A DNA stretch of 64,000 bases from NCBI RefSeq assembly GCF_016055025.1, contig NZ_JAECVW010000003.1; one strand, given 5' to 3'. Positions within the stretch are counted from its first letter, which is position 1, and each line of letters opens with the position of its first letter. Both the position numbers and the translations under genes were made by a program. The notes under the pieces are model-generated. The model ran no database searches, was not told the DNA's origin, and was given only the letters and a program-made list of their open reading frames with translations. Source of the stretch: Thermoactinomyces intermedius (GTDB taxonomy: Bacteria > Bacillota > Bacilli > Thermoactinomycetales > Thermoactinomycetaceae). Below, in pieces: positions 8,885 to 16,389 of this stretch.

Positions 8885-9604
8885 GTGAAGTGGTGGTCGT
8901 CTCTGTTTCCGGCTTTTCGTACTTGCTGGTTTTGCCCGTCTCCCGTGCAAGGGACACTCCCTGTGTCGGTATCGGATCACATCTGTCCGGTTTGTCTGGA
9001 GCAAGCGGAAATGCTGCAAAAACCGTTTTGTTCCATTTGCATGAGTCCCGGGATATTCAACGGGGAGATTTGCGGAGATTGTCTGCGGGTCCCTCCCGGT
9101 GAACGGGTCGTGAATCGCAGCGCTGTTTCCTATTCCCCTTTGGTCCGGGAATGGATATGGACATTGAAATATGGCGGCAAGGAAAGCCTGGCGGTGCCGA
9201 TGGGAAAGTGGATGGCGGAAGTGGTCCGGGAACACTACGGGAGAAAAGCCGTTTCGGTGATCACATATGTTCCGATGCATGGCGAAAGGCAAAAACAGCG
9301 GGGCTTTAATCAAGCGGAACGATTGGCATTGACCATCGGGAAAAAATTGTGGATCCCGGTACGTCCTTTATTGAAAAGGGTAAAGGAAACCACTCCGCAA
9401 AGCAGGCGTACTCGCCGTGAGCGGCTTCATTCCATAAATGGCGTTTTTCAGTTGGCGGATCAAAGGCAAGCGGAAAAGGGCCGGAAACGGTCCGTGTTGA
9501 TCGTGGATGATGTTTACACCACCGGCGCCACGGTCAGAGAGTGTGCAAAAGTTTTGCGGAATGCGGGATTTCAAGAAGTTTTCTCTGTTACATTTGCCAG
9601 ATAA
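8885..9604 (+). CDS. comFC: ComFC/GntX-type phosphoribosyltransferase-like competence protein
   Basis: 239 residues from GTG 8885, 21 bases after comFA. The N-terminus has a zinc-binding double CxxC arrangement (CPVC, CSIC, CGDC). The C-terminal half is a type I phosphoribosyltransferase fold with the PRPP motif VLIVDDVYTTGAT near residue 208. ComFC is needed for transformation in several Firmicutes, probably acting with ComFA. An AAGGAG lies 13 or so bases upstream of the GTG. It appears intact although comFA is broken. Confidence 0.9.
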   Translation: MKWWSSLFPAFRTCWFCPSPVQGTLPVSVSDHICPVCLEQAEMLQKPFCSICMSPGIFNGEICGDCLRVPPGERVVNRSAVSYSPLVREWIWTLKYGGKESLAVPMGKWMAEVVREHYGRKAVSVITYVPMHGERQKQRGFNQAERLALTIGKKLWIPVRPLLKRVKETTPQSRRTRRERLHSINGVFQLADQRQAEKGRKRSVLIVDDVYTTGATVRECAKVLRNAGFQEVFSVTFAR

Positions 9605-9681
9605 AGTATTAGAATAGAAAAAAGTGGTCAACTCTTGTAGATAGCAGTGTAAATCAAGTAATCGTGAAGGAGCGTTGAAAA

Positions 9682-9957
9682 ATGAACAAAACGGAATTGG
9701 TGGAAAAAGTAGCTGAAAAAACGGGCAAAACGAAGAAAGAGGCAGGAATGATCGTCGACAGCGTTTTGCAAACCATTTCGGAAGCATTGAAAAACGGAGA
9801 CAAAGTTACACTGATCGGATTCGGAAACTTTGAAGTCCGTGAATACGCGGCACGCAAAGGAAGAAACCCGCAAACCGGAGAAGAAATGTTTATCGAAGCA
9901 AGAAAAGCCCCGGCTTTTAAACCCGGAAAACAATTGAAAGAATTGATCAATCAGTAA
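9682..9957 (+). CDS. hup: HU-type nucleoid DNA-binding protein
   Basis: 91 residues from ATG 9682 with GAAGGAG upstream; the usual HU length. It begins MNKTELVEKVAEKTGKTKKEA, has GFGNFEVREYAARKGRNPQTG (the DNA-binding arm) and ends with KPGKQLKELI. HU dimers bend and compact DNA. B. subtilis HBsu is encoded elsewhere (near spoIVA), so this may be a second copy or a different placement. It has its own terminator. Confidence 0.96.
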   Translation: MNKTELVEKVAEKTGKTKKEAGMIVDSVLQTISEALKNGDKVTLIGFGNFEVREYAARKGRNPQTGEEMFIEARKAPAFKPGKQLKELINQ

Positions 9958-9970
9958 TCCGTCCCTGCTG

Positions 9971-10007
9971 AATCACCTGAGGCGCTGAGCCCCGGGTGAT
10001 TTTTTTA
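9971..10007 (+). terminator. Terminator after the HU gene
   Basis: AATCACC pairs with GGTGATT around a GC-rich loop, then a run of T. Confidence 0.75.
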
Positions 10008-10041
10008 TTTCCGGTTTCCTGAATTTGCATCCATGTCGAGA

Positions 10042-10070
10042 TTGAATAAATATACATTGATATGTATAAT
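10042..10070 (+). promoter_or_regulatory. artP promoter overlapped by an ArgR/AhrC (ARG) box
   Basis: TTGAAT (10042-10047), a 17-base spacer and TATAAT (10065-10070) make a strong sigma-A promoter. An ARG-like operator TGAAT-AAAT-ATACA spans 10043-10056 and a dyad ATACAT-TGAT-ATGTAT spans 10052-10067. Bound ArgR would cover the promoter. The same words occur at argC and argG. Confidence 0.75.
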
Positions 10071-10142
10071 TAAATCAAATCTTTTCAAAGGAAATGATTT
10101 CATCTCATTGGTTTTTAGCGGATCAAGGGTTTGGGAAGGGAT

Positions 10143-10910
10143 GTGAAAAAAATGCGTTTTTGCATGATTATACTCTCTTTGGTTTCTTCTTTGGTTCTTT
10201 TGGCCGGCTGCGACAGTCCGGCTGAAAAGGAACATGGCATCAAAGTGGGAACCAATGCCGAATTTCCCCCGTTTGAAAAGTTGGAAGGGAACGGGAAAAT
10301 CACCGGTTTTGATGCCGAGATTTTGTCGGCTGTGGCCAAAGCGGAAAACCTTTCGTTTGATTTTCAACATACCGGCTGGGATGTCATGTTAAACGGCGTG
10401 GCAAGAGGCCGGCTGGATGCAGGGATCTCTGCAATCACCATCACGGAGGGGCGCCAAAAGATTTACGATTTTACGGAACCTTACTTTGAAGCGAAACAAG
10501 TGATTCTGGTTCCGTCGGCTTCCCCGGTCAAAACATTGAACGATTTAAAAGGGAAAAAGATCGGGGTGCAATCGTCCACAACGGGGGAACAAGTGGTGCA
10601 AAAAGCATTTGGAAACACGTATCCGGGATTGAAACGGTATGACGTGATTTCCTCGGCGGTGGAAGATTTGAAGCTCGGCCGCATTGATGCGGTGGTGGTG
10701 GATGAAGCGGTGAATGCGGAATACCTAAAAAAGTTGGGAAAAAGCCAATTCAAAACGGTTCAAGATTCGTCGATGCCGGCGGAATCTTACGGGATCATTG
10801 TGAAAAAAGGAAACCGGGAATTGTTGAACAAGTTGAATTCCGGGTTGAAAAAGATTAAACAAAACGGAACTTATGACAAAATTTATGCCAAATATTTTGG
10901 GGATAAGTGA
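10143..10910 (+). CDS. artP: Arginine-type ABC transporter substrate-binding lipoprotein
   Basis: A lipoprotein with signal peptide and lipobox LLAGC (Cys near residue 22), then a family 3 (SBP_bac_3) polar amino-acid binding domain: VGTNAEFPPFEKLEGNG, FDAEILSAVAK, DAGISAITITEGRQKIYDFTEPY and the C-terminal KYFGDK. Start choice lies between GTG 10143 and ATG 10152, both behind AAGGGA; TTG 10131 is less likely. It heads an operon with a permease and an ATPase. The substrate is inferred to be arginine, because the promoter carries an ARG box like those of argC and argG; glutamine or lysine cannot be excluded. Confidence 0.85.
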   Translation: MKKMRFCMIILSLVSSLVLLAGCDSPAEKEHGIKVGTNAEFPPFEKLEGNGKITGFDAEILSAVAKAENLSFDFQHTGWDVMLNGVARGRLDAGISAITITEGRQKIYDFTEPYFEAKQVILVPSASPVKTLNDLKGKKIGVQSSTTGEQVVQKAFGNTYPGLKRYDVISSAVEDLKLGRIDAVVVDEAVNAEYLKKLGKSQFKTVQDSSMPAESYGIIVKKGNRELLNKLNSGLKKIKQNGTYDKIYAKYFGDK

Positions 10911-11439
10911 ACCAAATCTGTGGATAACTTGTGGGTAAGTTGTGAAAAGAGCCTGTTTTTTAATTTGTGGATAATGTGGATAACTATGTGAATAACTGTG
11001 GACAGGGAGAAGGAGACTGTGGATAAATGATGGATTGGGATTGGTCGGTTGTCATCGAATATAAAGACTTGTTTATCCAGGGATTGATCACGACCATCGA
11101 ATTGACTGCGGTGGCGGTGGCCGTCGGATTGGTGATCGGGGTTTTGCTGGGGATAATGTTGATTTCCGCGAAGAAATGGCTCAGGATTCCTGCCAGGGTT
11201 TATGTCCATCTGTTTCGCGGAACCCCGCTTTTTTTGCAGATTTTGTTTTTCCATTTTGCCGTATTGCCCACGCTGGCGGAAATGTTTTTCATGGATCCGC
11301 CCGAAGCTGTCATTTCCGGTTTTGTTGCTTTTTCCATGAATGCCGGAGCATATATTGCGGAGATTTTTCGCGGCGGCATTCAGTCTGTGGATAAAGGGCA
11401 GTTGGAGGCAGCCCGTTCGTTGGGCATGACTTATCCACA
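10898..11439 (+). promoter_or_regulatory. Cluster of DnaA boxes between artP and artQ and inside artQ
   Basis: TGTGGATAA, the reverse complement of the perfect DnaA box TTATCCACA, occurs at 10919-10927, 10966-10974, 10975-10983, 11018-11026 and 11386-11394. The forward form is at 11431-11439. One-mismatch copies lie at 10898-10906, 10930-10938 and 10987-10995, and a two-mismatch copy at 10997-11005. The boxes at 10966 and 10975 abut head to tail. The box at 11018 sits between the ribosome site and the start codon of artQ. There is no dnaA or dnaN, so it is not a standard oriC. Confidence 0.85.
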
Positions 11440-11707
11440 AGCGATGAGGTTTGTGGTGTTGCCTCAGGCGTTTAAAAACATGTTGCCGCCGCTCGGAAAT
11501 GAAATGATCACCCTTTTGAAAGACACCTCCTTGGTGACCGTGATTGCCGTCAATGATATTACGTATGCGGCATTCGTGACGGCCAAAAACACGTTTGTCC
11601 GCTGGACCCCTTATATCACGGCCGGATTGGTGTATCTCGTGTTGACAACGCTTCTGACGCAATGGGTTTCTTATTTGGAAAAACGGTTTCAGACAAGCAA
11701 ACGTTAG
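11027..11707 (+). CDS. artQ: Polar amino-acid (arginine-type) ABC transporter permease
   Basis: 226 residues, HisM/GlnP type, with several membrane helices. The EAA loop that contacts the ATPase is visible: QLEAARSLGMTYPQAMRFVVLPQA. ATG 11027 has GAAGGAG 11 bases upstream, with a DnaA box lying between the two. The 116-base gap from artP is filled with DnaA boxes, which is unusual within a transporter operon, and two further perfect boxes lie within this coding sequence. Confidence 0.92.
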   Translation: MMDWDWSVVIEYKDLFIQGLITTIELTAVAVAVGLVIGVLLGIMLISAKKWLRIPARVYVHLFRGTPLFLQILFFHFAVLPTLAEMFFMDPPEAVISGFVAFSMNAGAYIAEIFRGGIQSVDKGQLEAARSLGMTYPQAMRFVVLPQAFKNMLPPLGNEMITLLKDTSLVTVIAVNDITYAAFVTAKNTFVRWTPYITAGLVYLVLTTLLTQWVSYLEKRFQTSKR

Positions 11708-11820
11708 CGTGGCGAAAGAAATGACGGTCCGGTGTTAGCAGTGGCTTGTTTGTACCGGCCCCGCAGCATGGCATGCACGGGATGCCTGACGGACTTAAAC
11801 AGATAAGGGATGATGACAGG

Positions 11821-12543
11821 ATGATTCGGGCAGAAAAACTGGATAAATTTTATGGTCAGTATCACGTATTAAAAGAGATTGATTTGGAGATAAATGAAAA
11901 AGAACTTGTTTGTGTCATTGGTCCGAGCGGATCAGGCAAAAGCACGTTGTTGCGCTGTTTGAACCGGCTTGAAACCATTACTTCAGGCAAGTTGATCGTA
12001 AACGGACAAGATTTGACGCACCCCGGTACCGATGTGAACCGGGTGCGGGCTGAAGTGGGAATGGTGTTTCAGCATTTTGAGCTGTTTCCTCACCTGAGTG
12101 TGTTGGAAAACATCACTTTGGCTCCGATTCGTGTCCGGAAGATGAAAAAAGAGGAAATCGAGCCGAAAGCTTATGCGTTATTGGATAAAGTGGGATTAAA
12201 GGAAAAAGCGGAAAGTTATCCCGGTGAACTGTCAGGAGGACAAAAACAACGGGTGGCCATTGCCCGGGCACTGGCCATGGAGCCCAAAGTCATGTTGTTT
12301 GACGAACCCACTTCCGCCTTGGATCCGGAAATGGTGAAAGAAGTGTTGGAAGTGATGAAGGCCTTGGCCCGGGAAGGGATGACGATGGTCGTCGTCACCC
12401 ATGAGATGGGATTTGCCCGTGAAGTCAGCGATCGCATCGTCTTTATGGACGAAGGGAGAATCCTGGAGACGGGCAGTCCGGAAGAGATCTTTTTTCATCC
12501 CCGGCACGAAAGATTAAAAAATTTTCTCAGCAAGGTTTTGTGA
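11821..12543 (+). CDS. artM: Polar amino-acid (arginine-type) ABC transporter ATPase
   Basis: 240 residues from ATG 11821 (MIRAEKLDKFYG). The frame is open further upstream to 11746, but family length and alignment support the later ATG. Walker A GPSGSGKST, Q-loop VFQHFELFPH, signature LSGGQKQR, Walker B VMLFDEPTSALD and the switch His in VVVTHEMG are all present. It powers uptake through ArtQ with ArtP. The 113-base gap after artQ holds no clear promoter, so I take it as the third gene of the operon. Confidence 0.93.
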   Translation: MIRAEKLDKFYGQYHVLKEIDLEINEKELVCVIGPSGSGKSTLLRCLNRLETITSGKLIVNGQDLTHPGTDVNRVRAEVGMVFQHFELFPHLSVLENITLAPIRVRKMKKEEIEPKAYALLDKVGLKEKAESYPGELSGGQKQRVAIARALAMEPKVMLFDEPTSALDPEMVKEVLEVMKALAREGMTMVVVTHEMGFAREVSDRIVFMDEGRILETGSPEEIFFHPRHERLKNFLSKVL

Positions 12544-12559
12544 TTCAAAAAGGGTCTTC

Positions 12560-12589
12560 TTGACAGTATTTTTAGACAAATGATATAGT
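12560..12589 (+). promoter_or_regulatory. Sigma-A promoter of the cold-shock gene
   Basis: TTGACA at 12560-12565, an 18-base spacer, and TATAGT at 12584-12589. The leader before the ATG is about 50 bases. Confidence 0.7.
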
Positions 12590-12647
12590 TAAATGGCGTG
12601 AGATGTATGTCTTGTGCAATCTGATTGAAGAAGGGAATGTATTTTTC

Positions 12648-12848
12648 ATGCAAGGCAAAGTCAAGTGGTTCAACGCGGAGAAAGGTTACGGCTTCATCGA
12701 GCGTGAAGGCGGGGACGATGTGTTTGTCCATTATTCCGCGATTGAAATGGAAGGATTTAAAACATTGGAAGAAGGTCAATTGGTTGAATTTGAAATCGTG
12801 GAGGGTTCGCGTGGACCACAGGCTGCGAATGTTGTTAAATTAGGTTAA
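12648..12848 (+). CDS. Cold-shock protein (CspA/CspB family)
   Basis: 66 residues from ATG 12648, the usual length. RNP1 KGYGFIE and RNP2 VFVHY are intact, with the usual WFNAEKGYGF opening and GPQAANV end. Single-stranded nucleic-acid chaperone. A frame open upstream to 12603 is ignored because AAGGGA precedes ATG 12648. Own promoter and terminator, so monocistronic. Confidence 0.96.
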   Translation: MQGKVKWFNAEKGYGFIEREGGDDVFVHYSAIEMEGFKTLEEGQLVEFEIVEGSRGPQAANVVKLG

Positions 12849-12865
12849 CGTTCAAAATTGAAAAT

Positions 12866-12899
12866 AAAGCTCCCTCGGGGTTTCCTCCGGGGAGCTTTT
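12866..12899 (+). terminator. Terminator after the cold-shock gene
   Basis: AAGCTCCC pairs with GGGAGCTT around a GC-rich loop, followed by TTTT. Confidence 0.85.
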
Positions 12900-12982
12900 G
12901 TGTTTTCTGTGGCATGCGGCCGGATATTTTTCGAAAATTAAAAACATCCAACATTTCCCTTATATTAATTGTAACAAATACC

Positions 12983-13012
12983 GGAGGAATTTTTTAAAAA
13001 TCAGGGAATAGA
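12983..13012 (+). promoter_or_regulatory. Probable sigma-H promoter of hpf
   Basis: GGAGGAATT (12983-12991) fits the sigma-H -35 consensus RnAGGAWWW. After 11-12 bases comes AGGGAATA (13003-13010), which fits RnnGAATWW except for the last base. It lies about 30 bases before the ATG. B. subtilis yvyD (hpf) is known to have sigma-H and sigma-B promoters. Confidence 0.55.
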
Positions 13013-13042
13013 TAAAGTACAAAGCGGAAGGAGGATTTCCCC

Positions 13043-13606
13043 ATGAAATGTATCGTTCGCGGTCACAACTTACAAGTTACAGACGCTTTGAGAGACTTTA
13101 TCGAACGTAAGTTGAGCAAGTTGGAAAGATACTTTGATCATTCCGCTGAAGTTGAGGCACAAGTTTCCCTGAATGTTTTAAAAGATATGCACAAAGTCGA
13201 AGTGACGATCCCGTTTCCGGGACTTTTGGTCCGGGCCGAGGAACTGAGCGAAGATATGTATGCCTCCGTGGATCTGGTCATGGAAAAACTGGAAAGACAG
13301 ATCCGGAAATACAAAACCAAAGTTAACCGGCGTTCCCGCCGCGAGGCCGGCTTTCGCAACATGTTGAAAGAAAACGCTTCCGAAAAGGGAACCACCATGA
13401 CCGCATTGACCGATGAAGAAGAAGGGGACGATGAAATTGTCCGGGTGAAAAGGTTTCAACTGAAACCGATGGACACCGAAGAAGCGATTTTGCAAATGGA
13501 ACTGTTGGGGCACAATTTCTTCGTCTACACCAATGCCGTCACGGATGAAATAAATGTGATCTATCGCCGAAAAGATGGAAAGGTCGGCCTGATTGAACCC
13601 GAATAA
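13043..13606 (+). CDS. hpf: Ribosome hibernation promoting factor, long form
   Basis: 187 residues from ATG 13043 behind GGAAGGAGG. An N-terminal HPF/YfiA ribosome-binding domain (MKCIVRGHNLQVTDALRDF; about 1-100) is joined by an acidic linker to the C-terminal dimerisation domain (VRVKRFQLKPMDTEEAILQ through VIYRRKDGKVGLIEP). Long HPF dimerises 70S ribosomes into 100S particles in resting cells. A sigma-H-like promoter upstream agrees with stationary-phase expression. The position before secA and prfB is as in B. subtilis. Confidence 0.97.
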   Translation: MKCIVRGHNLQVTDALRDFIERKLSKLERYFDHSAEVEAQVSLNVLKDMHKVEVTIPFPGLLVRAEELSEDMYASVDLVMEKLERQIRKYKTKVNRRSRREAGFRNMLKENASEKGTTMTALTDEEEGDDEIVRVKRFQLKPMDTEEAILQMELLGHNFFVYTNAVTDEINVIYRRKDGKVGLIEPE

Positions 13607-13623
13607 AAATTCAAACTGCGAAA

Positions 13624-13658
13624 TCATCCCCCCCTTGCTTGGGGGGATTGTTGCTTTT
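13624..13658 (+). terminator. Terminator after hpf
   Basis: ATCCCCCC pairs with GGGGGGAT around TTGCTT; the following T-run is interrupted (TTGTTGCTTTT). Confidence 0.65.
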
Positions 13659-13678
13659 ATGATGTTTTTATAAAGAGA

Positions 13679-13706
13679 TTGAACTTGGACCATGCTGTGA
13701 TATGAT
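13679..13706 (+). promoter_or_regulatory. Candidate sigma-A promoter of the UDP-GlcNAc epimerase gene
   Basis: TTGAAC at 13679-13684, 16-base spacer, TATGAT at 13701-13706; 60 bases before the ATG. Confidence 0.5.
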
Positions 13707-13766
13707 AACTTCATATTCCATGGGATCTCCCAGTTTTAATTTCAGAGCACGCAGGGGGTTTATCCA

Positions 13767-14834
13767 ATGAAAGTCTTAACAGTGGTTGGAGCAAGACCGC
13801 AATTTATCAAGGCAGCACCGGTTTCCCGTGTGATTCGTCGTCATGCTGAAGAAATTCTTGTACATACCGGTCAGCATTATGATCAGTCCATGTCGGATGT
13901 GTTTTTTGATGAATTACATATTCCCGTGCCCGAATACCATTTGCATGTCGGCTCCAAATCGCATGGCCGGCAGACCGGTGAAATGTTGGGCAAGATCGAG
14001 GAAGTCCTTTTGTCTGAAAAACCGGATTGCGTTTTGGTTTACGGAGATACCAATTCCACCTTGGCCGGGGCGTTGGCGGCTGCCAAGCTTCATATTCCGG
14101 TGGCCCATGTGGAAGCAGGGCTGAGAAGTTTTAACAAACGGATGCCGGAAGAGATCAACCGGGTGTTGACCGACCATGTTTCCAAATGGTTGTTTTGTCC
14201 CACGAAAACAGCAGTCAACCATTTGCAAACGGAAGGAATCACCGAAGGCGTCCATTTAATCGGCGATGTGATGTTGGATGCCGTGCTTTACAACCGGCGT
14301 TTGGCGGAAGAAAAAGCCGGTGCGCTCGAAAAACTCGGATTGGAGCCCGGAAGCTATATTTTGATCACTTTGCACCGGGCGGAAAACACGGATGATCCCG
14401 AAAGGCTGCATGAAATTGTAAAAGCGATCAATGAATTGCCGGTGCCGGCTGTTCTCCCGCTTCACCCGAGAACGCGCGGAAAACTGAAAGAGTATGGCTT
14501 TGCCATTCAAAACGACTGTGTCCAATGCATTGAACCCGTCGGCTATCTGGATATGTTGCAGCTGGAAGTCAATGCGAAGAAAATTTTAACCGATTCGGGA
14601 GGCGTCCAAAAAGAAGCCTTGTTTGCCCGGGTTCCCTGCATTACCATGCGTGATGAGACGGAATGGACCGAGACCGTTGAACTGGGAGCCAATGTATTGG
14701 TTGGAGCGGACTCCCGCAAGATTTTGGAAGCCGTTGAACAATTCGAAGTGGATTTTGACAAGGTGGAACCGGTTTTCGGAGACGGACACGCGGCGGAGAA
14801 AATTTTGGAACAGTTGGGCAAAGATATAGGATAA
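13767..14834 (+). CDS. mnaA: UDP-N-acetylglucosamine 2-epimerase (non-hydrolysing)
   Basis: Interconverts UDP-GlcNAc and UDP-ManNAc, a precursor for teichoic-acid linkage units and other surface glycans. The 355 residues fit the WecB/MnaA family. Visible motifs are VVGARPQFIKAAP at the N-terminus, HTGQHYD, HVEAGLRSFN with the catalytic acidic and His residues, LTLHRAEN, DSGGVQKEA and MRDETEWTET. ATG 13767 is preceded by GCAGGGGG. Independent promoter and terminator. The glycosyltransferase that follows may use its product; that link is inference from position. Confidence 0.95.
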   Translation: MKVLTVVGARPQFIKAAPVSRVIRRHAEEILVHTGQHYDQSMSDVFFDELHIPVPEYHLHVGSKSHGRQTGEMLGKIEEVLLSEKPDCVLVYGDTNSTLAGALAAAKLHIPVAHVEAGLRSFNKRMPEEINRVLTDHVSKWLFCPTKTAVNHLQTEGITEGVHLIGDVMLDAVLYNRRLAEEKAGALEKLGLEPGSYILITLHRAENTDDPERLHEIVKAINELPVPAVLPLHPRTRGKLKEYGFAIQNDCVQCIEPVGYLDMLQLEVNAKKILTDSGGVQKEALFARVPCITMRDETEWTETVELGANVLVGADSRKILEAVEQFEVDFDKVEPVFGDGHAAEKILEQLGKDIG

Positions 14835-14853
14835 GAAGAAATGAAGCGAAATG

Positions 14854-14886
14854 AAGCCAGTTCTGAAAAAGGAACTGGCTTTTTTA
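14854..14886 (+). terminator. Terminator after mnaA
   Basis: AGCCAGTTC pairs with GAACTGGCT around TGAAAAAG, followed by TTTTT. Confidence 0.88.
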
Positions 14887-15069
14887 TCAACGGTTTTAAT
14901 CTTGACTATTTTGCGAAAAGGAATCGAAAGGATACCCAACGCAGTGCGATTATGTTACATTGACGATAGTTTATTTCAGACTTTGTAATACAATGACGTT
15001 TATATTACAAAAGGAATTGATTTCCTTTTTTCATAAATTAAAAAAGTGAGATACAAGGAAGTGAAGATC

Positions 15070-16287
15070 GTGCGGATATGGTTAGCGAATCATTATGCAG
15101 TTCCACCGAATATTGCAGGCATCACCCGCCACTATGAGCTGGCAAGAGAGTGGGCGGAAGGCGAAGGGGCGGAAGTGACGCTGTTTTTGTCCAAGTTTGT
15201 GCACCCCCGCCGGACATTTATCACGGAGGAAGAAAAACGAAACATTGAACCGGTCAAAGGGCTGAAGCTGAAATGGCTGTGGTCCTTCCCGCATAAAACC
15301 AACGATTTCAAACGGATTCTCAACATGGGAAGTTTTGCCGCCATCTTTTTTCTGGCCGGTTTGTTCAAAAAGAAGCCGGATGTGTTGATTGCATCTTCCC
15401 CCCATTTGTTCACGGCGTTTGCTGGATGGATGCTTTCAAAAGTAAAGCGTTGCTCGTTTGTTTTGGAAGTGCGTGATTTGTGGCCGGATTCGCTGATCAA
15501 AATGGGCGGTTTGAACAATCAATGGGTGGTCAGGATTTTGACTTGGATGGAATCGTTTTTGTATGAAAAAGCCGACCAGATTATCGTGTTGACGGAACAT
15601 CAGCGCAAATTTATCGCAGACAAAGGGTTTGATCCCGATAAAATCCGGTTGATCCCCAACGGCATTGTGGTCGGTTCCTGGAAACCCGATCCGTCCAAAC
15701 GGGCGGAATTCCGCAAACGGATGGGTGTGAAGGAAGATGAGTTTGTTGCCATTTATACCGGGGCACACGGTCCGGCCAACGCATTGCAACATGTGGTGAA
15801 AGCCGGCCGCCATTTAAAACCGGGTGTTTCCATTGTTTTGATCGGAGACGGGCCTGAAAAGGAAAAATTGCTTCGATTGAAAGAAGAAGAAGGCTTGGAT
15901 AACGTTCATTTGTTGGATCCGGTGCCCAAGTCGGAGATTTTTGACTATACCCAAGCGGCTGACTGCGGAATCATTTCTTTGGCGGACAACGAAGTTTTCC
16001 GCGGTGCCCGGCCCAACAAATTGTTTGACTACACCTTCATCGGCCTGCCGATCGTCACCACTGTCGACGGGGAAGTCCGGGAAATTGTGGAAAAGAATCA
16101 AGTCGGTTTCTTTGCGGGAGCGGAAAACCCGGAAGGATTGGCTGAAGCCATTGAAAAAGTGCGTTCCCTGTCTTCTGAAGAGCGGGAAGCCATCCGGAAG
16201 CGGGGTCGGGAATATATTGACCGGGAAGGGGACCGCAAAAAATTGGCTCGTCGTTTCTACGGATTCTTAAAAGAGCTGGTGAAGTAA
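15070..16287 (+). CDS. Family 4 glycosyltransferase (WbuB-like)
   Basis: 405 residues from GTG 15070, which has AAGGAAG close upstream; GTG 15046 and GTG 15061 are in-frame alternatives. GT-B architecture: an N-terminal domain (NHYAVPPNIAGITRHYELA; EVRDLWPDS) and a C-terminal nucleotide-sugar domain (RLIPNGI, VLIGDGPEK, ARPNKLFDYTFIGLPIVTT). The closest family I recognise is the WbuB-type GT4 enzymes of surface-polysaccharide synthesis, which often use amino-sugar donors. Placement directly after mnaA suggests a role in surface glycans, but acceptor and donor cannot be told. Confidence 0.85.
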   Translation: MRIWLANHYAVPPNIAGITRHYELAREWAEGEGAEVTLFLSKFVHPRRTFITEEEKRNIEPVKGLKLKWLWSFPHKTNDFKRILNMGSFAAIFFLAGLFKKKPDVLIASSPHLFTAFAGWMLSKVKRCSFVLEVRDLWPDSLIKMGGLNNQWVVRILTWMESFLYEKADQIIVLTEHQRKFIADKGFDPDKIRLIPNGIVVGSWKPDPSKRAEFRKRMGVKEDEFVAIYTGAHGPANALQHVVKAGRHLKPGVSIVLIGDGPEKEKLLRLKEEEGLDNVHLLDPVPKSEIFDYTQAADCGIISLADNEVFRGARPNKLFDYTFIGLPIVTTVDGEVREIVEKNQVGFFAGAENPEGLAEAIEKVRSLSSEEREAIRKRGREYIDREGDRKKLARRFYGFLKELVK

Positions 16288-16389
16288 AGCGCAATGAAAA
16301 AGGGGAAAAAATTTGTTAAACTATACAATATGGATTTGTTTGGATTTCGGCGAATATATAATCCAGCTCAAGGTAGGAGATGATGAAGG

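Noticed and set aside
10898..11439. Chromosomal replication origin (oriC)
   Set aside because: DnaA boxes are dense, but dnaA, dnaN and an obvious AT-rich unwinding region are missing, and the surrounding gene order is that of the degU-secA region, away from the origin in B. subtilis.
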